Source of the DNA: JAAETI01 sp965368515
Lineage (GTDB): Bacteria; Actinomycetota; Acidimicrobiia; Spongiisociales; UBA5794
Assembly: GCA_965368515.1 (NCBI GenBank)
Contig: CBDUNF010000157.1
Location: 1-8,405 of the forward strand
Length of the DNA stretch: 8,405 nucleotides
Direction: 5' to 3'
Every line of letters starts with the position of its first letter. Positions within the stretch are counted from its first letter, which is position 1. The translations under genes and the position numbers were made by a program. The notes beneath the pieces were generated by a model. It made no database searches and was not told the origin of the DNA. It saw nothing but the letters and a program-made list of their open reading frames with translations. Shown piece after piece: positions 1 to 5,712 of this stretch.

Positions 1-169
1 ACGCAACTGGATCACCACCGGATCGCCTACCCATTGTACGAATCACAAACGCAATCGCGTGGGCAAAGCCCACCGAATGTAGGAACTCAGAACAGAAGCC
101 TGAGCAAGACCAGATCCGTTCCGTGCCTCCACAATGCGGATTATGCCATCACGACGATATACGCACAGT
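1..169. other. Left-edge stretch without a supported gene
   Basis: No reading frame here has a convincing start, ribosome site and protein-like composition. It contains a perfect 6-bp hairpin with a 3-nt loop (GTGGGC at 59-64, GCCCAC at 68-73) but no T-run on either strand, so it is at best a weak terminator for the minus-strand F420 reductase gene that ends at 170. A good -10 look-alike (TACAAT, minus strand, 33-38) and an ATG at 32-34 (minus strand) hint that another minus-strand gene could start just before the window edge, but only 11 codons are visible and no -35 or ribosome site supports it. Confidence 0.4.
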
Positions 170-538
170 TCAGTCGGTGGCTCCCAGCAGACTCAGCTCG
201 ACCATCGGGCTATTGCCGACAAGATCCTCGAGCGTGGTCTGGCTTCGATACCACGCCGTCTTGTCGACGCTGAAGACCCTCCGGCGAAACTCCGGATCCG
301 TCACGGTTGACGCGACGAACTCGACATCGGGTCCACCGGGGAGATGGACGGTCATTCGAGGGTTGGCTACGACGTTGGCGTACCAATCACGAGGGCCGGG
401 TGTTCCGGTAATGACGAATCGACCATCGACCTCGTACATCCAGATTTCGATTCGTCGCGGGTGTCCGCTTCTCCGCCCCGTCGTGGTGATGTCGACCGTT
501 TCAGTGTTCTGGAGAATGTCGACGATCCGTGAATGCAT
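170..538 (-). CDS. Ddn-like deazaflavin (F420)-dependent reductase
   Basis: 122 aa. It matches the actinobacterial nitroreductase/F420H2-dependent quinone reductase family (PF04075, DUF385; Mycobacterium Ddn is the best-known member). Two family signatures are visible: TTGRRSGHPRRIEIW at residues 18-33, followed by a strand and turn ending in ITG, and the block GPRDWYANVVANP at 48-60. In this split-barrel family the Arg-rich loop and the following strands form the F420 pocket. Members transfer hydride from reduced F420 to quinones or nitro compounds, but the substrate cannot be read from the sequence. The protein is short: it lacks the N-terminal helix that anchors Ddn to the membrane, so it is probably cytosolic. 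It starts 8 nt after the stop of the MBL-fold gene on the same strand, so the two are almost certainly co-transcribed. There is no clear Shine-Dalgarno sequence, so translational coupling is likely. The family call is solid; the physiological role is unknown. Confidence 0.88.
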   Translation of the reverse strand: MHSRIVDILQNTETVDITTTGRRSGHPRRIEIWMYEVDGRFVITGTPGPRDWYANVVANPRMTVHLPGGPDVEFVASTVTDPEFRRRVFSVDKTAWYRSQTTLEDLVGNSPMVELSLLGATD

Positions 539-546
539 TCAGGTTC

Positions 547-1176
547 CTAGACAGAGAAGCTCTCGCCCCAGTCGAGCGCCACGAACTCAATGCCGGATTC
601 GCCGAGGACTCGCTTGGCTACGGAGTAGATCCAGTTGCGACCGACGTCCGAGAGATAGAAGTCATGGACAGGCACTACCTGCGTCGGACCGAGATTGCGG
701 GCAAACTCGAGGCTTCTCGTTGTGGAACCCCACGGGGTGAGCAGGCCGAGGGCAAGCACAGGTGCACTGCGGGTCGGACCGTAGCTGTCTCCGGGATGTG
801 TCAGAATGCCGTCAATAGTCCAGGCACGATTCGGCGGTGCATCGCCCGTCGGCGTTGTCTCGTGAGTTACGTCTTCGGTCGAGGTTCCAACCGGGGCTCC
901 AGTGTCAACGGCAATCTCGAACTCAGCGAGCAAGGTCGCAACGGCTTCGTTGCCATAGACGGTGACATCGGTCCCACGGTCCAGTAGCCACTTCACAAAG
1001 TCAGGGCTCACATGGTCACCGTGTTCATGAGTGACCAGTATGCGCTGTACCTCCCCGATCGTCTTGAGATCGATGACGTCGGTCTGCAGCGTGTGGAACC
1101 CGGGGTCCAAGATTGTGGTGCCATCGTCGCTTGTAACGAGCAGGCACGAGTCGGTGAGGCGCTGAATGGTGCTCAT
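547..1176 (-). CDS. MBL-fold metallo-hydrolase (UlaG/Lactamase_B_3-like)
   Basis: 209 aa. The zinc-binding motif HEHGDH lies at residues 50-55 (H50, H52, D54, H55), preceded by the usual ILDPG turn at 22-26. Further probable ligands are D130 in the HPGDS block (127-131) and H171 in VPVHD. This order resembles the UlaG/Lactamase_B_3 branch of stand-alone MBL hydrolases, a group that includes lactonases and many uncharacterised enzymes. There is no signal peptide or membrane segment, so it acts in the cytoplasm. The F420-reductase-like gene follows after 8 nt, suggesting a joint pathway such as reduction plus hydrolysis of a small molecule (inference). The ATG at 1176 has no ribosome-binding site, but TATCGT sits exactly 6 nt before it, the geometry of a leaderless actinobacterial start. 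Substrate not assigned. Confidence 0.87.
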   Translation of the reverse strand: MSTIQRLTDSCLLVTSDDGTTILDPGFHTLQTDVIDLKTIGEVQRILVTHEHGDHVSPDFVKWLLDRGTDVTVYGNEAVATLLAEFEIAVDTGAPVGTSTEDVTHETTPTGDAPPNRAWTIDGILTHPGDSYGPTRSAPVLALGLLTPWGSTTRSLEFARNLGPTQVVPVHDFYLSDVGRNWIYSVAKRVLGESGIEFVALDWGESFSV

Positions 1177-1182
1177 GACTCG

Positions 1183-1188
1183 ACGATA
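1183..1188 (-). promoter_or_regulatory. Putative -10 (TATCGT) for leaderless MBL gene
   Basis: TATCGT fits TANNNT and ends exactly 6 nt before the ATG at 1176, so transcription would begin at the A of the start codon. The same spacing is seen before two other genes in this window. No recognisable -35 is present, and the element lies directly beside the hairpin at 1190-1229. Confidence 0.5.
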
Positions 1189-1189
1189 G

Positions 1190-1229
1190 CGAACTCTGGG
1201 GCCACCCGGCCGGGCAGCCCCAGAGCTCG
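1190..1229 (-). terminator. Strong GC hairpin after the PepSY gene
   Basis: A perfect 9-bp stem, CTCTGGGGC (1194-1202) with GCCCCAGAG (1217-1225), is extended below by a mismatch and three to four more pairs (1190-1192 with 1227-1229). The loop carries the self-complementary CCCGGCCGGG (1205-1214). It lies 19 nt past the PepSY stop codon on the minus strand, where a terminator would be expected. No T-run follows on the minus strand, so it is not a textbook intrinsic terminator; tail-less terminators of this kind are reported in actinobacteria. It ends close to the presumed -10 of the MBL gene, so it may also insulate that promoter. Confidence 0.55.
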
Positions 1230-1247
1230 TTATTGCGGATATGTGTG

Positions 1248-1568
1248 CTAGTCGGTGTCGTCGGTACCGGCCTCGTCGACCTCGTCGCCGACGACGTTGA
1301 ACTGCTCGTCGAGTTGAACATCGATCTGGCGACCGTCGTCCATAGTGACCTCGACTTCGTAGTAGCTCTCCTCGTCCCCGACTTCGGTCTCGGTGACCTC
1401 ACCGCCGCCGGTGTGCTCGAGTGCAACGGCACTTGCCGTGACGAGAGCATCTCCGGTGATCGGAGCTTCGGTGTCATCGGAGGATGCAACTGCAGCGCTG
1501 GTACCCGCAATAACCCCGATGGCTATCAATCCACTGACCAGCAGAACCTTCGTTCGGTTGATGGTCAT
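1248..1568 (-). CDS. Small secreted PepSY-domain protein
   Basis: 106 aa. An N-terminal signal peptide is clear: R5/K7, a hydrophobic core at about 8-22, and an AVA|S cleavage site near residue 28. The rest (about 37-96) fits a PepSY domain: a helix (ALVTASAVALEHTGG) followed by a strand-turn-strand, EVTETEVGDEESYYEVEV then DGRQIDVQLDEQFNVVG. The last 12 residues and the domain surface are very rich in Asp and Glu. PepSY proteins are exported and often sit beside two-component systems, where they are thought to inhibit proteases or tune sensing; a metal-binding role for the acidic tail is possible but speculative. The gene is divergent from an OmpR-type regulator and shares a 124-nt control region with it, so it is probably that system's target or periplasmic partner. 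The start is well supported by AAAGGAG (1573-1579) 4 nt before the ATG. Confidence 0.85.
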   Translation of the reverse strand: MTINRTKVLLVSGLIAIGVIAGTSAAVASSDDTEAPITGDALVTASAVALEHTGGGEVTETEVGDEESYYEVEVTMDDGRQIDVQLDEQFNVVGDEVDEAGTDDTD

Positions 1569-1572
1569 TCGA

Positions 1573-1579
1573 CTCCTTT
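1573..1579 (-). promoter_or_regulatory. Shine-Dalgarno AAAGGAG of the PepSY gene
   Basis: AAAGGAG ends 4 nt before the ATG at 1568. It is the best ribosome site in the window and fixes the start of the PepSY gene, whereas several neighbours have no such site. Confidence 0.75.
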
Positions 1580-1595
1580 CCTGTCGCTGACAACC

Positions 1596-1629
1596 AAGGT
1601 GCCAGATTGACGCTGAACGAGTCCTGAAC
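1596..1629 (-). promoter_or_regulatory. Repeat box and putative -10 facing the PepSY gene
   Basis: On the minus strand GTTCAG-N5-GTTCAG (1613-1629) forms a perfect direct repeat with an 11-bp period, the spacing expected for an OmpR/PhoB-type dimer. Eleven nt downstream lies CACCTT (1596-1601), a plausible weak -10 that would give a leader of about 20 nt carrying the AAAGGAG site. CAATCT (1604-1609) is an alternative -10. There is no good -35, which suits an activator-dependent promoter. Inferred site of the neighbouring response regulator. Confidence 0.5.
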
Positions 1630-1639
1630 CGCCGGTGCG

Positions 1640-1672
1640 CTTCAGGCTGGAGTCAGCAATCTGTGCCACTAT
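1640..1672 (+). promoter_or_regulatory. Repeat box and putative -10 facing the response regulator
   Basis: On the plus strand CTTCAG-N5-AGTCAG (1640-1656) is a degenerate version of the box facing the PepSY gene, with the same 11-bp period. CACTAT (1667-1672) follows after 10 nt as a candidate -10, predicting a start near 1679, only about 14 nt before the chosen ATG at 1693. CAATCT follows both boxes, making the divergent region roughly mirror-symmetric. Suggests autoregulation (inference). Confidence 0.42.
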
Positions 1673-1692
1673 TGGATGATGCGGTGCGTGCG

Positions 1693-2370
1693 ATGAAGCT
1701 GCTACTGATCGAAGACGACCACAAGATCTCCGACGCGATCGTTCGTGGACTCGAGGCTGAGGGTTTCACCGTTGAGACCGCAGACCGTGGTGATGACGGG
1801 CTGTGGCTGGCCACCGAGGGGAGCTTTGACCTGATCCTGCTCGACATACTCCTGCCGGGGCGAAACGGATATCAGATTTGCGCGGACCTGCGAGCGTCGG
1901 GTGACTGGACTCCGATCCTGATGCTAACGGCCAAAGATGGGGACCTTGATGAGGCTGAGGGTCTTGACACAGGCGCCGATGACTATTTGACAAAGCCGTT
2001 CAGTTTCCCGGTTCTCTTGGCTCGGGTGCGCGCTTTGTTGCGCCGGTCGGCCCACCGCGATCTGGCTCCCGCCTCCGCCGGGGACCTTCGGGTCGAGACT
2101 GCGGAGCGTCGTGTATTCCGGGGCGACACCGAGGTTGCGGTGACGACCCGGGAGTTCGATGTACTGCACTTTCTCGTGCGTAGGGTTGGTGAAGTCGTTT
2201 CGAAGGCAGAGATCCTGGATGGGGTGTGGGATTTCGGCTTCGACGGCGATCCCAACATCGTCGAGGTGTATGTGGCGAGGCTGCGCAAGAAGATTGATGT
2301 CCCGTTCGGGCGACATGCGCTGGAGACAGTGCGTGGGGCGGGGTATCGCGTGACGGCCGACGGGGGCTGA
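1693..2370 (+). CDS. OmpR/PhoB-family response regulator
   Basis: 225 aa from ATG 1693. The receiver domain occupies about 1-115: the acidic pocket is E7/D8/D9 (LLLIEDD), the phospho-acceptor D51 (LILLDILLPGRNG), the switch T79 (MLTAKD) and the conserved K101 (LTKPF). A linker of about 10-15 residues follows, then a winged-helix C-terminal domain of about 100 residues with the hallmark RVFRGDTEVAVTTREFDVL, NIVEVYVARLRKKID and VRGAGYRV segments. It should bind tandem DNA repeats as a dimer when phosphorylated. The histidine kinase gene follows after 1 nt, so the two form an operon. The frame also opens at GTG 1663 and GTG 1684, but receivers normally begin right at the MKLLLIEDD strand, and 1663 lies upstream of the likely transcription start. 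There is no strong ribosome site. Signal and regulon unknown; the nearest likely target is the divergent PepSY gene. Confidence 0.93.
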   Translation: MKLLLIEDDHKISDAIVRGLEAEGFTVETADRGDDGLWLATEGSFDLILLDILLPGRNGYQICADLRASGDWTPILMLTAKDGDLDEAEGLDTGADDYLTKPFSFPVLLARVRALLRRSAHRDLAPASAGDLRVETAERRVFRGDTEVAVTTREFDVLHFLVRRVGEVVSKAEILDGVWDFGFDGDPNIVEVYVARLRKKIDVPFGRHALETVRGAGYRVTADGG

Positions 2371-2371
2371 C

Positions 2372-3715
2372 GTGGGACCTTTCTCGAGGCGTTCGGTTCG
2401 ATCGAAGGTGACCATCATCGCCTCGGTCATCGTGGCGGTGGTGCTGACCATCGTGGCCTTCGCCATCGTGATCGTGCAACATCGCGTGCTCACCGCCGCG
2501 GTCGATGACGGATTGCGGCGCCGTGCCGACGATCTGGCCGCGGTCGTTGCGGAGTCTATGCCTGAGGCGCTGGTAGGCGTCGATGACGACAGTGCAGCAC
2601 AGATAGCGACGGACGCCGGCATGGTCCTGGTCGCCAGCCCCAACTTGGACGGCGAGCCAGCGATCGATGTCAACCCGGCTGGAGGGGCAGAGGTGCTGAC
2701 TGTGCAGTTGTTGGTCAACCCCGACGACACGTTTCGCGTGCTGTCGCGCCGGATCGAATCCCCGGTGGGTCCCGTGATCCTCCATGTGGCGACCGCAACC
2801 GACGATGTGTCCGACAGTGTCTCCGCCGTGCGGAACTCGGTGCTGGTCGCAACCCCGCTGGCCGTTGCTGCCTTGGCCACAACCATCTGGATCATGGTTG
2901 GAAGAGCACTGCGGCCGGTTGCGGAGATAAATCGAGAGGTTGCGGCTATCACGGATTCCGATCTCAGTCGCCGAGTTCCGGTGCCGGAGACCGATGACGA
3001 AATCCAGCGATTGGCGTCGACAATGAATCGGATGCTTGATCGGCTCGAGGCGGGCGTAGACCGCCTGCAGCAGTTCGTCGCCGACGCGTCTCACGAGCTG
3101 CGCAGTCCGCTCACCCGCATCCGCAGCGAGCTTGAAGTCGATCTCGCGAACCCCGACCTCTCAGATCTGGAGGCCACTCACCGCAGCGTGTTGGACGAAG
3201 CAGTGGCCATGGAAGAGCTCGTGGCCGATCTGCTCTACCTCGCTCGGAGCGATGCCGACCGACAGACGATGCGGGCTGAGCCCGTCGACCTCGACGACCT
3301 GCTTCTTACTGAGGCCAACCTGCAGCGTTCTGTGACAGACATCCACATTGATGTCTCGGCAGTGTCGGGGGGTCAAGTAGTCGGCGATCGGGCGCAGTTG
3401 CGGCGGGTGATCGGCAACCTGGCTGTCAACGCGGTGCGCTACGCCGCGTCCGCGGTGCATTTCACCCTGAATGAAGACGCAGACTCCGTCGTCCTTACCG
3501 TCACCGACGACGGACCGGGTATTGACGTCGCAGACCGGCATCACGTATTTGAGCGATTTGGCAGAACCGACGAGGGCAGATCACGCGACAGCGGCGGCAG
3601 TGGCCTCGGCCTGGCGATCGCACGAGACGTCGTCGTACGCCATTCCGGGTCGATCACCATCGACCCGACCTACTCGCCTGGAACCAGATTCGTCGTCCGG
3701 CTGCCGAAGGCGTGA
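2372..3715 (+). CDS. Membrane sensor histidine kinase (HAMP-HisKA-HATPase)
   Basis: 447 aa, with a GTG start 1 nt after the regulator stop codon. Membrane helix 1 is at about 13-35, an extracytoplasmic sensor segment of about 120 residues follows, and helix 2 lies at about 157-176. A HAMP linker runs from about 177 to 228 (GRALRPVAEI ... DEIQRLASTMNRML). The HisKA motif FVADASHELRSPLTRIRSELE carries the phospho-accepting H241. The ATPase domain shows the N box with N353 (NLAVNAVRYA), the G1 box DDGPGID at about 379-385, an FERFGR F box, and the G2 box GGSGLGL at 408-414. All catalytic motifs are intact. The sensor segment is rich in Asp and small residues, with no cysteines or recognisable PAS fold, so the ligand is unknown. 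It is the obvious partner of the upstream regulator, and the secreted PepSY protein could meet the sensor domain on the outer face of the membrane (inference). Confidence 0.93.
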   Translation: MGPFSRRSVRSKVTIIASVIVAVVLTIVAFAIVIVQHRVLTAAVDDGLRRRADDLAAVVAESMPEALVGVDDDSAAQIATDAGMVLVASPNLDGEPAIDVNPAGGAEVLTVQLLVNPDDTFRVLSRRIESPVGPVILHVATATDDVSDSVSAVRNSVLVATPLAVAALATTIWIMVGRALRPVAEINREVAAITDSDLSRRVPVPETDDEIQRLASTMNRMLDRLEAGVDRLQQFVADASHELRSPLTRIRSELEVDLANPDLSDLEATHRSVLDEAVAMEELVADLLYLARSDADRQTMRAEPVDLDDLLLTEANLQRSVTDIHIDVSAVSGGQVVGDRAQLRRVIGNLAVNAVRYAASAVHFTLNEDADSVVLTVTDDGPGIDVADRHHVFERFGRTDEGRSRDSGGSGLGLAIARDVVVRHSGSITIDPTYSPGTRFVVRLPKA

Positions 3716-4060
3716 TCAGTCGTCTTTGATGAACGTGCTCAGCACGGCGCTGATAATCGAAATCACAATTGCGCCGAGCAGCGCCGACCAGAAACTCTCG
3801 ATCGAGAGGGCGTCGCTCACCTGCGCAGTGAGGGCGAGCATCGCCGCATTGATGACGAGAGTGAACAGCCCCAGGGTGAGGATTATCGCCGGGAACGACA
3901 GCACCTTCAGGATCGGCTTGATGAACGTGTTGACCACGCCGAAAATCAGAGCAACCAGCAGGATCGTCCAGAAGTCTCCTTCCAAGTCGATGCCGCCGAT
4001 GAGTTCTCCGGCGGCCCAGAGAGCTGCCGCATTGATGAGGAGCTTGAGGATGAGTGTCAT
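3716..4060 (-). CDS. YvlD/phage-holin-IV-like small membrane protein
   Basis: 114 aa, almost entirely hydrophobic, with four predicted membrane helices at about 3-21, 30-49, 55-78 and 88-110. The pattern NAAALWAAGELIGGI, the loop VVNTFIKPILKVLSFP (43-58) and TLGLFTLVINAAML are characteristic of PF04020, the 'mycobacterial 4-TMS phage holin' family that also contains Bacillus YvlD. Despite the name, chromosomal members are widespread housekeeping-type membrane proteins of unknown function, and nothing phage-like surrounds this one. Its stop codon directly abuts that of the histidine kinase on the other strand (TGATCA, 3713-3718). Upstream, GGAG lies only 2 nt before the ATG, too close for normal ribosome use, while TAAGCT sits exactly 6 nt before it, suggesting a leaderless transcript. 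Family confident, function unknown. Confidence 0.88.
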   Translation of the reverse strand: MTLILKLLINAAALWAAGELIGGIDLEGDFWTILLVALIFGVVNTFIKPILKVLSFPAIILTLGLFTLVINAAMLALTAQVSDALSIESFWSALLGAIVISIISAVLSTFIKDD

Positions 4061-4066
4061 GGCTCC

Positions 4067-4072
4067 AGCTTA
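4067..4072 (-). promoter_or_regulatory. Putative -10 (TAAGCT) for leaderless YvlD-like gene
   Basis: TAAGCT fits TANNNT and is followed by 6 nt (GGAGCC) and then the ATG at 4060, the same geometry as the MBL and DMT genes. No clear -35 is seen. Confidence 0.5.
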
Positions 4073-4131
4073 AACGTGTGCCTCGTTACGGGACGCTTTG
4101 GTGGTGGCGCGACCTGTCCGGTGTTGAAAAG

Positions 4132-4137
4132 TATGGT
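4132..4137 (+). promoter_or_regulatory. Possible -10 (TATGGT) for the beta-glycosidase gene
   Basis: TATGGT matches TANNNT and would give a leader of about 33 nt ahead of ATG 4177. A partial ribosome site, AAGGGA (4164-4169), stands 7 nt before the start codon. No convincing -35 is found (TTGAAA at 4124-4129 is too close to serve). No clear LacI-type operator palindrome was seen in 4061-4176. Confidence 0.3.
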
Positions 4138-4176
4138 CAGGCCAACGCCGCTAGTGAATGACGAAGGGATCGGCCG

Positions 4177-5550
4177 ATGACAACACAGGCGGGTAGATTT
4201 CCTCCAGGGTTCCTTTGGGGAACGGCAACCTCCTCGTATCAGATCGAGGGGGCGGTGACGGCCGGTGGCCGCAGCCCGTCGATCTGGGACACCTTCAGCC
4301 ACACGCCGGGTATGACGCACAACGGCGAGACCGGGGACGTCGCCGTCGACCACTACAACCGGCTGCCCGAGGACGTTGCCTTGATGAAGCAACTGGGCGT
4401 CAACGCCTACCGATTCTCGATCTCGTGGTCTCGGCTACTGCCGGGTGGGGTCGGTGAGTCGAGCACGCTGGGCGTTGCGTTCTACCGGGAGCTCTGTGAG
4501 CGGTTGCTCGATGCCGGCATCACACCGATGGCTACGCTCTATCACTGGGATCTGCCGCAGGTGCTGCAGGATGACGGTGGCTGGCTCAATCCGCAGTCAC
4601 CGGGGTGGTTCGCCGACTATGCAGCGACCGCCCACGCGCTTCTCGGCGACTTGGTCTCGATTTGGTCGACGTTCAACGAGCCATGGTGCACCGCGTTTCT
4701 TGGCCACAGCCTCGGCGCGCATGCTCCCGGCATGACCGACGCGGGAGAGAGCTTTGTTGCCGCTCATCACCTCATGGTGGCGCACCACCGTGCGATTGCA
4801 GCGATGCGAGCGGCAGACGCTGGTGCCGAAGACCAGCTGGGAATCGTGCTCAATCTGATCCCTGCCTGGCCCGACTCAGATTCTCCCGAGGACATCAAGG
4901 CAGCAGCCGCCATCGACACGGTCCAGAACAAGCTCTTTGCCGACGCTGTGTTCAACGGGTCCTATCCCGACCTGATCCGGGAATACCATCACAAGCTTGG
5001 AGTAGCGGACAGAATCGACGAGGGCGCCCTCGCCGGCGTCCGCGAGGACATCGACTACCTCGGGGTCAACTACTACAACGTCAATCGGATCCGGTTTCAG
5101 AAGGGCGTTCCCGCGTCTGGATCGTGGCCGGGGACGGATGGCTCCGTGGTTTTGCCGCCGCCGGGCGAGGTGACCGACATGGGCTGGGGTCTTGACCCGG
5201 AGGGCTTGTCGTGGATGCTGTTGCGGGTCACGGACGAGTATCCGACCCTGCCCTTATACGTCTGCGAAAACGGTGCTGCCTTTCCCGATGTCGTTACTGC
5301 CGATGGCACGATCTACGACCCCAAGCGCATCTCGTACCTCCAGACTCATATCGATGCCGTCGCCGACGCCATCGCCGGGGGAGCTGATGTGCGCGGATAC
5401 TTCGTGTGGTCGCTGCTCGACAACTTTGAATGGGCGGAGGGCTACCGGATGCGCTTTGGTCTGATTCGGGTTGACCCGGACACGCTTGATCGCACCATCA
5501 AGGCGAGTGGTCACTGGTATCGGGATCTGATCTCTGCCGTCTCGCCGTGA
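4177..5550 (+). CDS. bgl: GH1 beta-glucosidase / beta-glycosidase
   Basis: 457 aa, the usual length for a bacterial family 1 glycoside hydrolase forming a single (beta/alpha)8 barrel. Hallmarks in order: the N-terminal signature FLWGTATSSYQIEG (12-25, sugar-binding Q22), YRFSISWSRLLP, LYHWDLP (sugar-binding H123), FNEPW with the acid/base E168, YVCENGAA with the nucleophile E364, then the C-terminal WSLLDNFEWAEGY and MRFGLIRVD. Both catalytic glutamates and the sugar-binding residues are intact, so it should hydrolyse beta-1,4-linked disaccharides or aryl glucosides with retention; exact sugar preference cannot be read by eye. There is no signal peptide, so it acts in the cytoplasm on imported sugars. 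Unusually for such genes, no sugar transporter or LacI/ROK regulator lies beside it in the window. The start is supported by the partial ribosome site AAGGGA 7 nt upstream. Confidence 0.95.
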   Translation: MTTQAGRFPPGFLWGTATSSYQIEGAVTAGGRSPSIWDTFSHTPGMTHNGETGDVAVDHYNRLPEDVALMKQLGVNAYRFSISWSRLLPGGVGESSTLGVAFYRELCERLLDAGITPMATLYHWDLPQVLQDDGGWLNPQSPGWFADYAATAHALLGDLVSIWSTFNEPWCTAFLGHSLGAHAPGMTDAGESFVAAHHLMVAHHRAIAAMRAADAGAEDQLGIVLNLIPAWPDSDSPEDIKAAAAIDTVQNKLFADAVFNGSYPDLIREYHHKLGVADRIDEGALAGVREDIDYLGVNYYNVNRIRFQKGVPASGSWPGTDGSVVLPPPGEVTDMGWGLDPEGLSWMLLRVTDEYPTLPLYVCENGAAFPDVVTADGTIYDPKRISYLQTHIDAVADAIAGGADVRGYFVWSLLDNFEWAEGYRMRFGLIRVDPDTLDRTIKASGHWYRDLISAVSP

Positions 5551-5562
5551 GGTAGCTGAGCG

Positions 5563-5583
5563 GCGTCGCCCTTCGGGTGACGC
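5563..5583 (+). terminator. Hairpin terminator candidate after beta-glycosidase
   Basis: A 9-bp stem with one G-T wobble, GCGTCGCCC (5563-5571) with GGGTGACGC (5575-5583), closes a TTC loop (alternatively C-TTCG-G). It starts 13 nt after the stop codon. No T-run follows, so termination efficiency is uncertain. Confidence 0.5.
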
Positions 5584-5654
5584 TCGATATCAGCGCCGAT
5601 GCGCAATACCAGAGCCCCCATCATGACGCCCAACGGCCATGCCAACGGTTCCAC

Positions 5655-5690
5655 CCGGCCTCGAATCGCTGACCGCCGACTCGAGGCCGG
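5655..5690 (+). promoter_or_regulatory. Strong leader hairpin before Rieske-GltS gene
   Basis: A perfect 10-bp inverted repeat, CCGGCCTCGA (5655-5664) with TCGAGGCCGG (5681-5690), continues inward after one mismatch with three more pairs (5666-5668 with 5677-5679), leaving an 8-nt loop. It ends 22 nt before ATG 5713. It could be a second terminator for the upstream gene, a structured leader, or a dyad operator; the sequence does not decide. Confidence 0.45.
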
Positions 5691-5712
5691 TGTACGTGGC
5701 AGAATCGTCATC

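Larger units (their letters stand above)
5551..5712. other. 162-nt spacer with two hairpins
   Basis: This lies between the beta-glycosidase stop and the chosen start of the Rieske-GltS gene. It holds a terminator-like hairpin at 5563-5583 and a second strong hairpin at 5655-5690. The Rieske-GltS frame can be read back to ATG 5599, but that extension looks non-protein-like and contains the second hairpin. The opposite strand is also open across the spacer, with one hydrophobic patch; no support was found for a gene. Confidence 0.5.

Noticed and set aside
1..60. tRNA-like T-arm (TACGAAT loop near 37-43)
   Set aside because: The flanking bases form only two stem pairs of the required five, and no acceptor or anticodon arm can be drawn.
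1663..1692. Upstream GTG start for the response regulator
   Set aside because: The receiver fold begins at MKLLLIEDD (1693), the extra 10 residues are not family-like, and GTG 1663 would precede the predicted transcription start near 1679.
1924..3094. Long minus-strand open frames antisense to the two-component genes (over 340 codons)
   Set aside because: They lie wholly over intact regulator and kinase genes, have low-complexity, Ser/Thr/Arg/His-rich composition and no recognisable domain; typical of antisense frames in G+C-rich DNA.
3716..4060. Prophage or lysis module because of the holin family name
   Set aside because: No other phage gene is nearby, and chromosomal PF04020/YvlD proteins are common outside phages.
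5599..5712. Upstream start (ATG 5599) for the Rieske-GltS gene
   Set aside because: The extra 38 residues are Arg/Pro-rich with no fold, they cover the strong hairpin at 5655-5690, and the Rieske domain begins naturally at 5713/5722.
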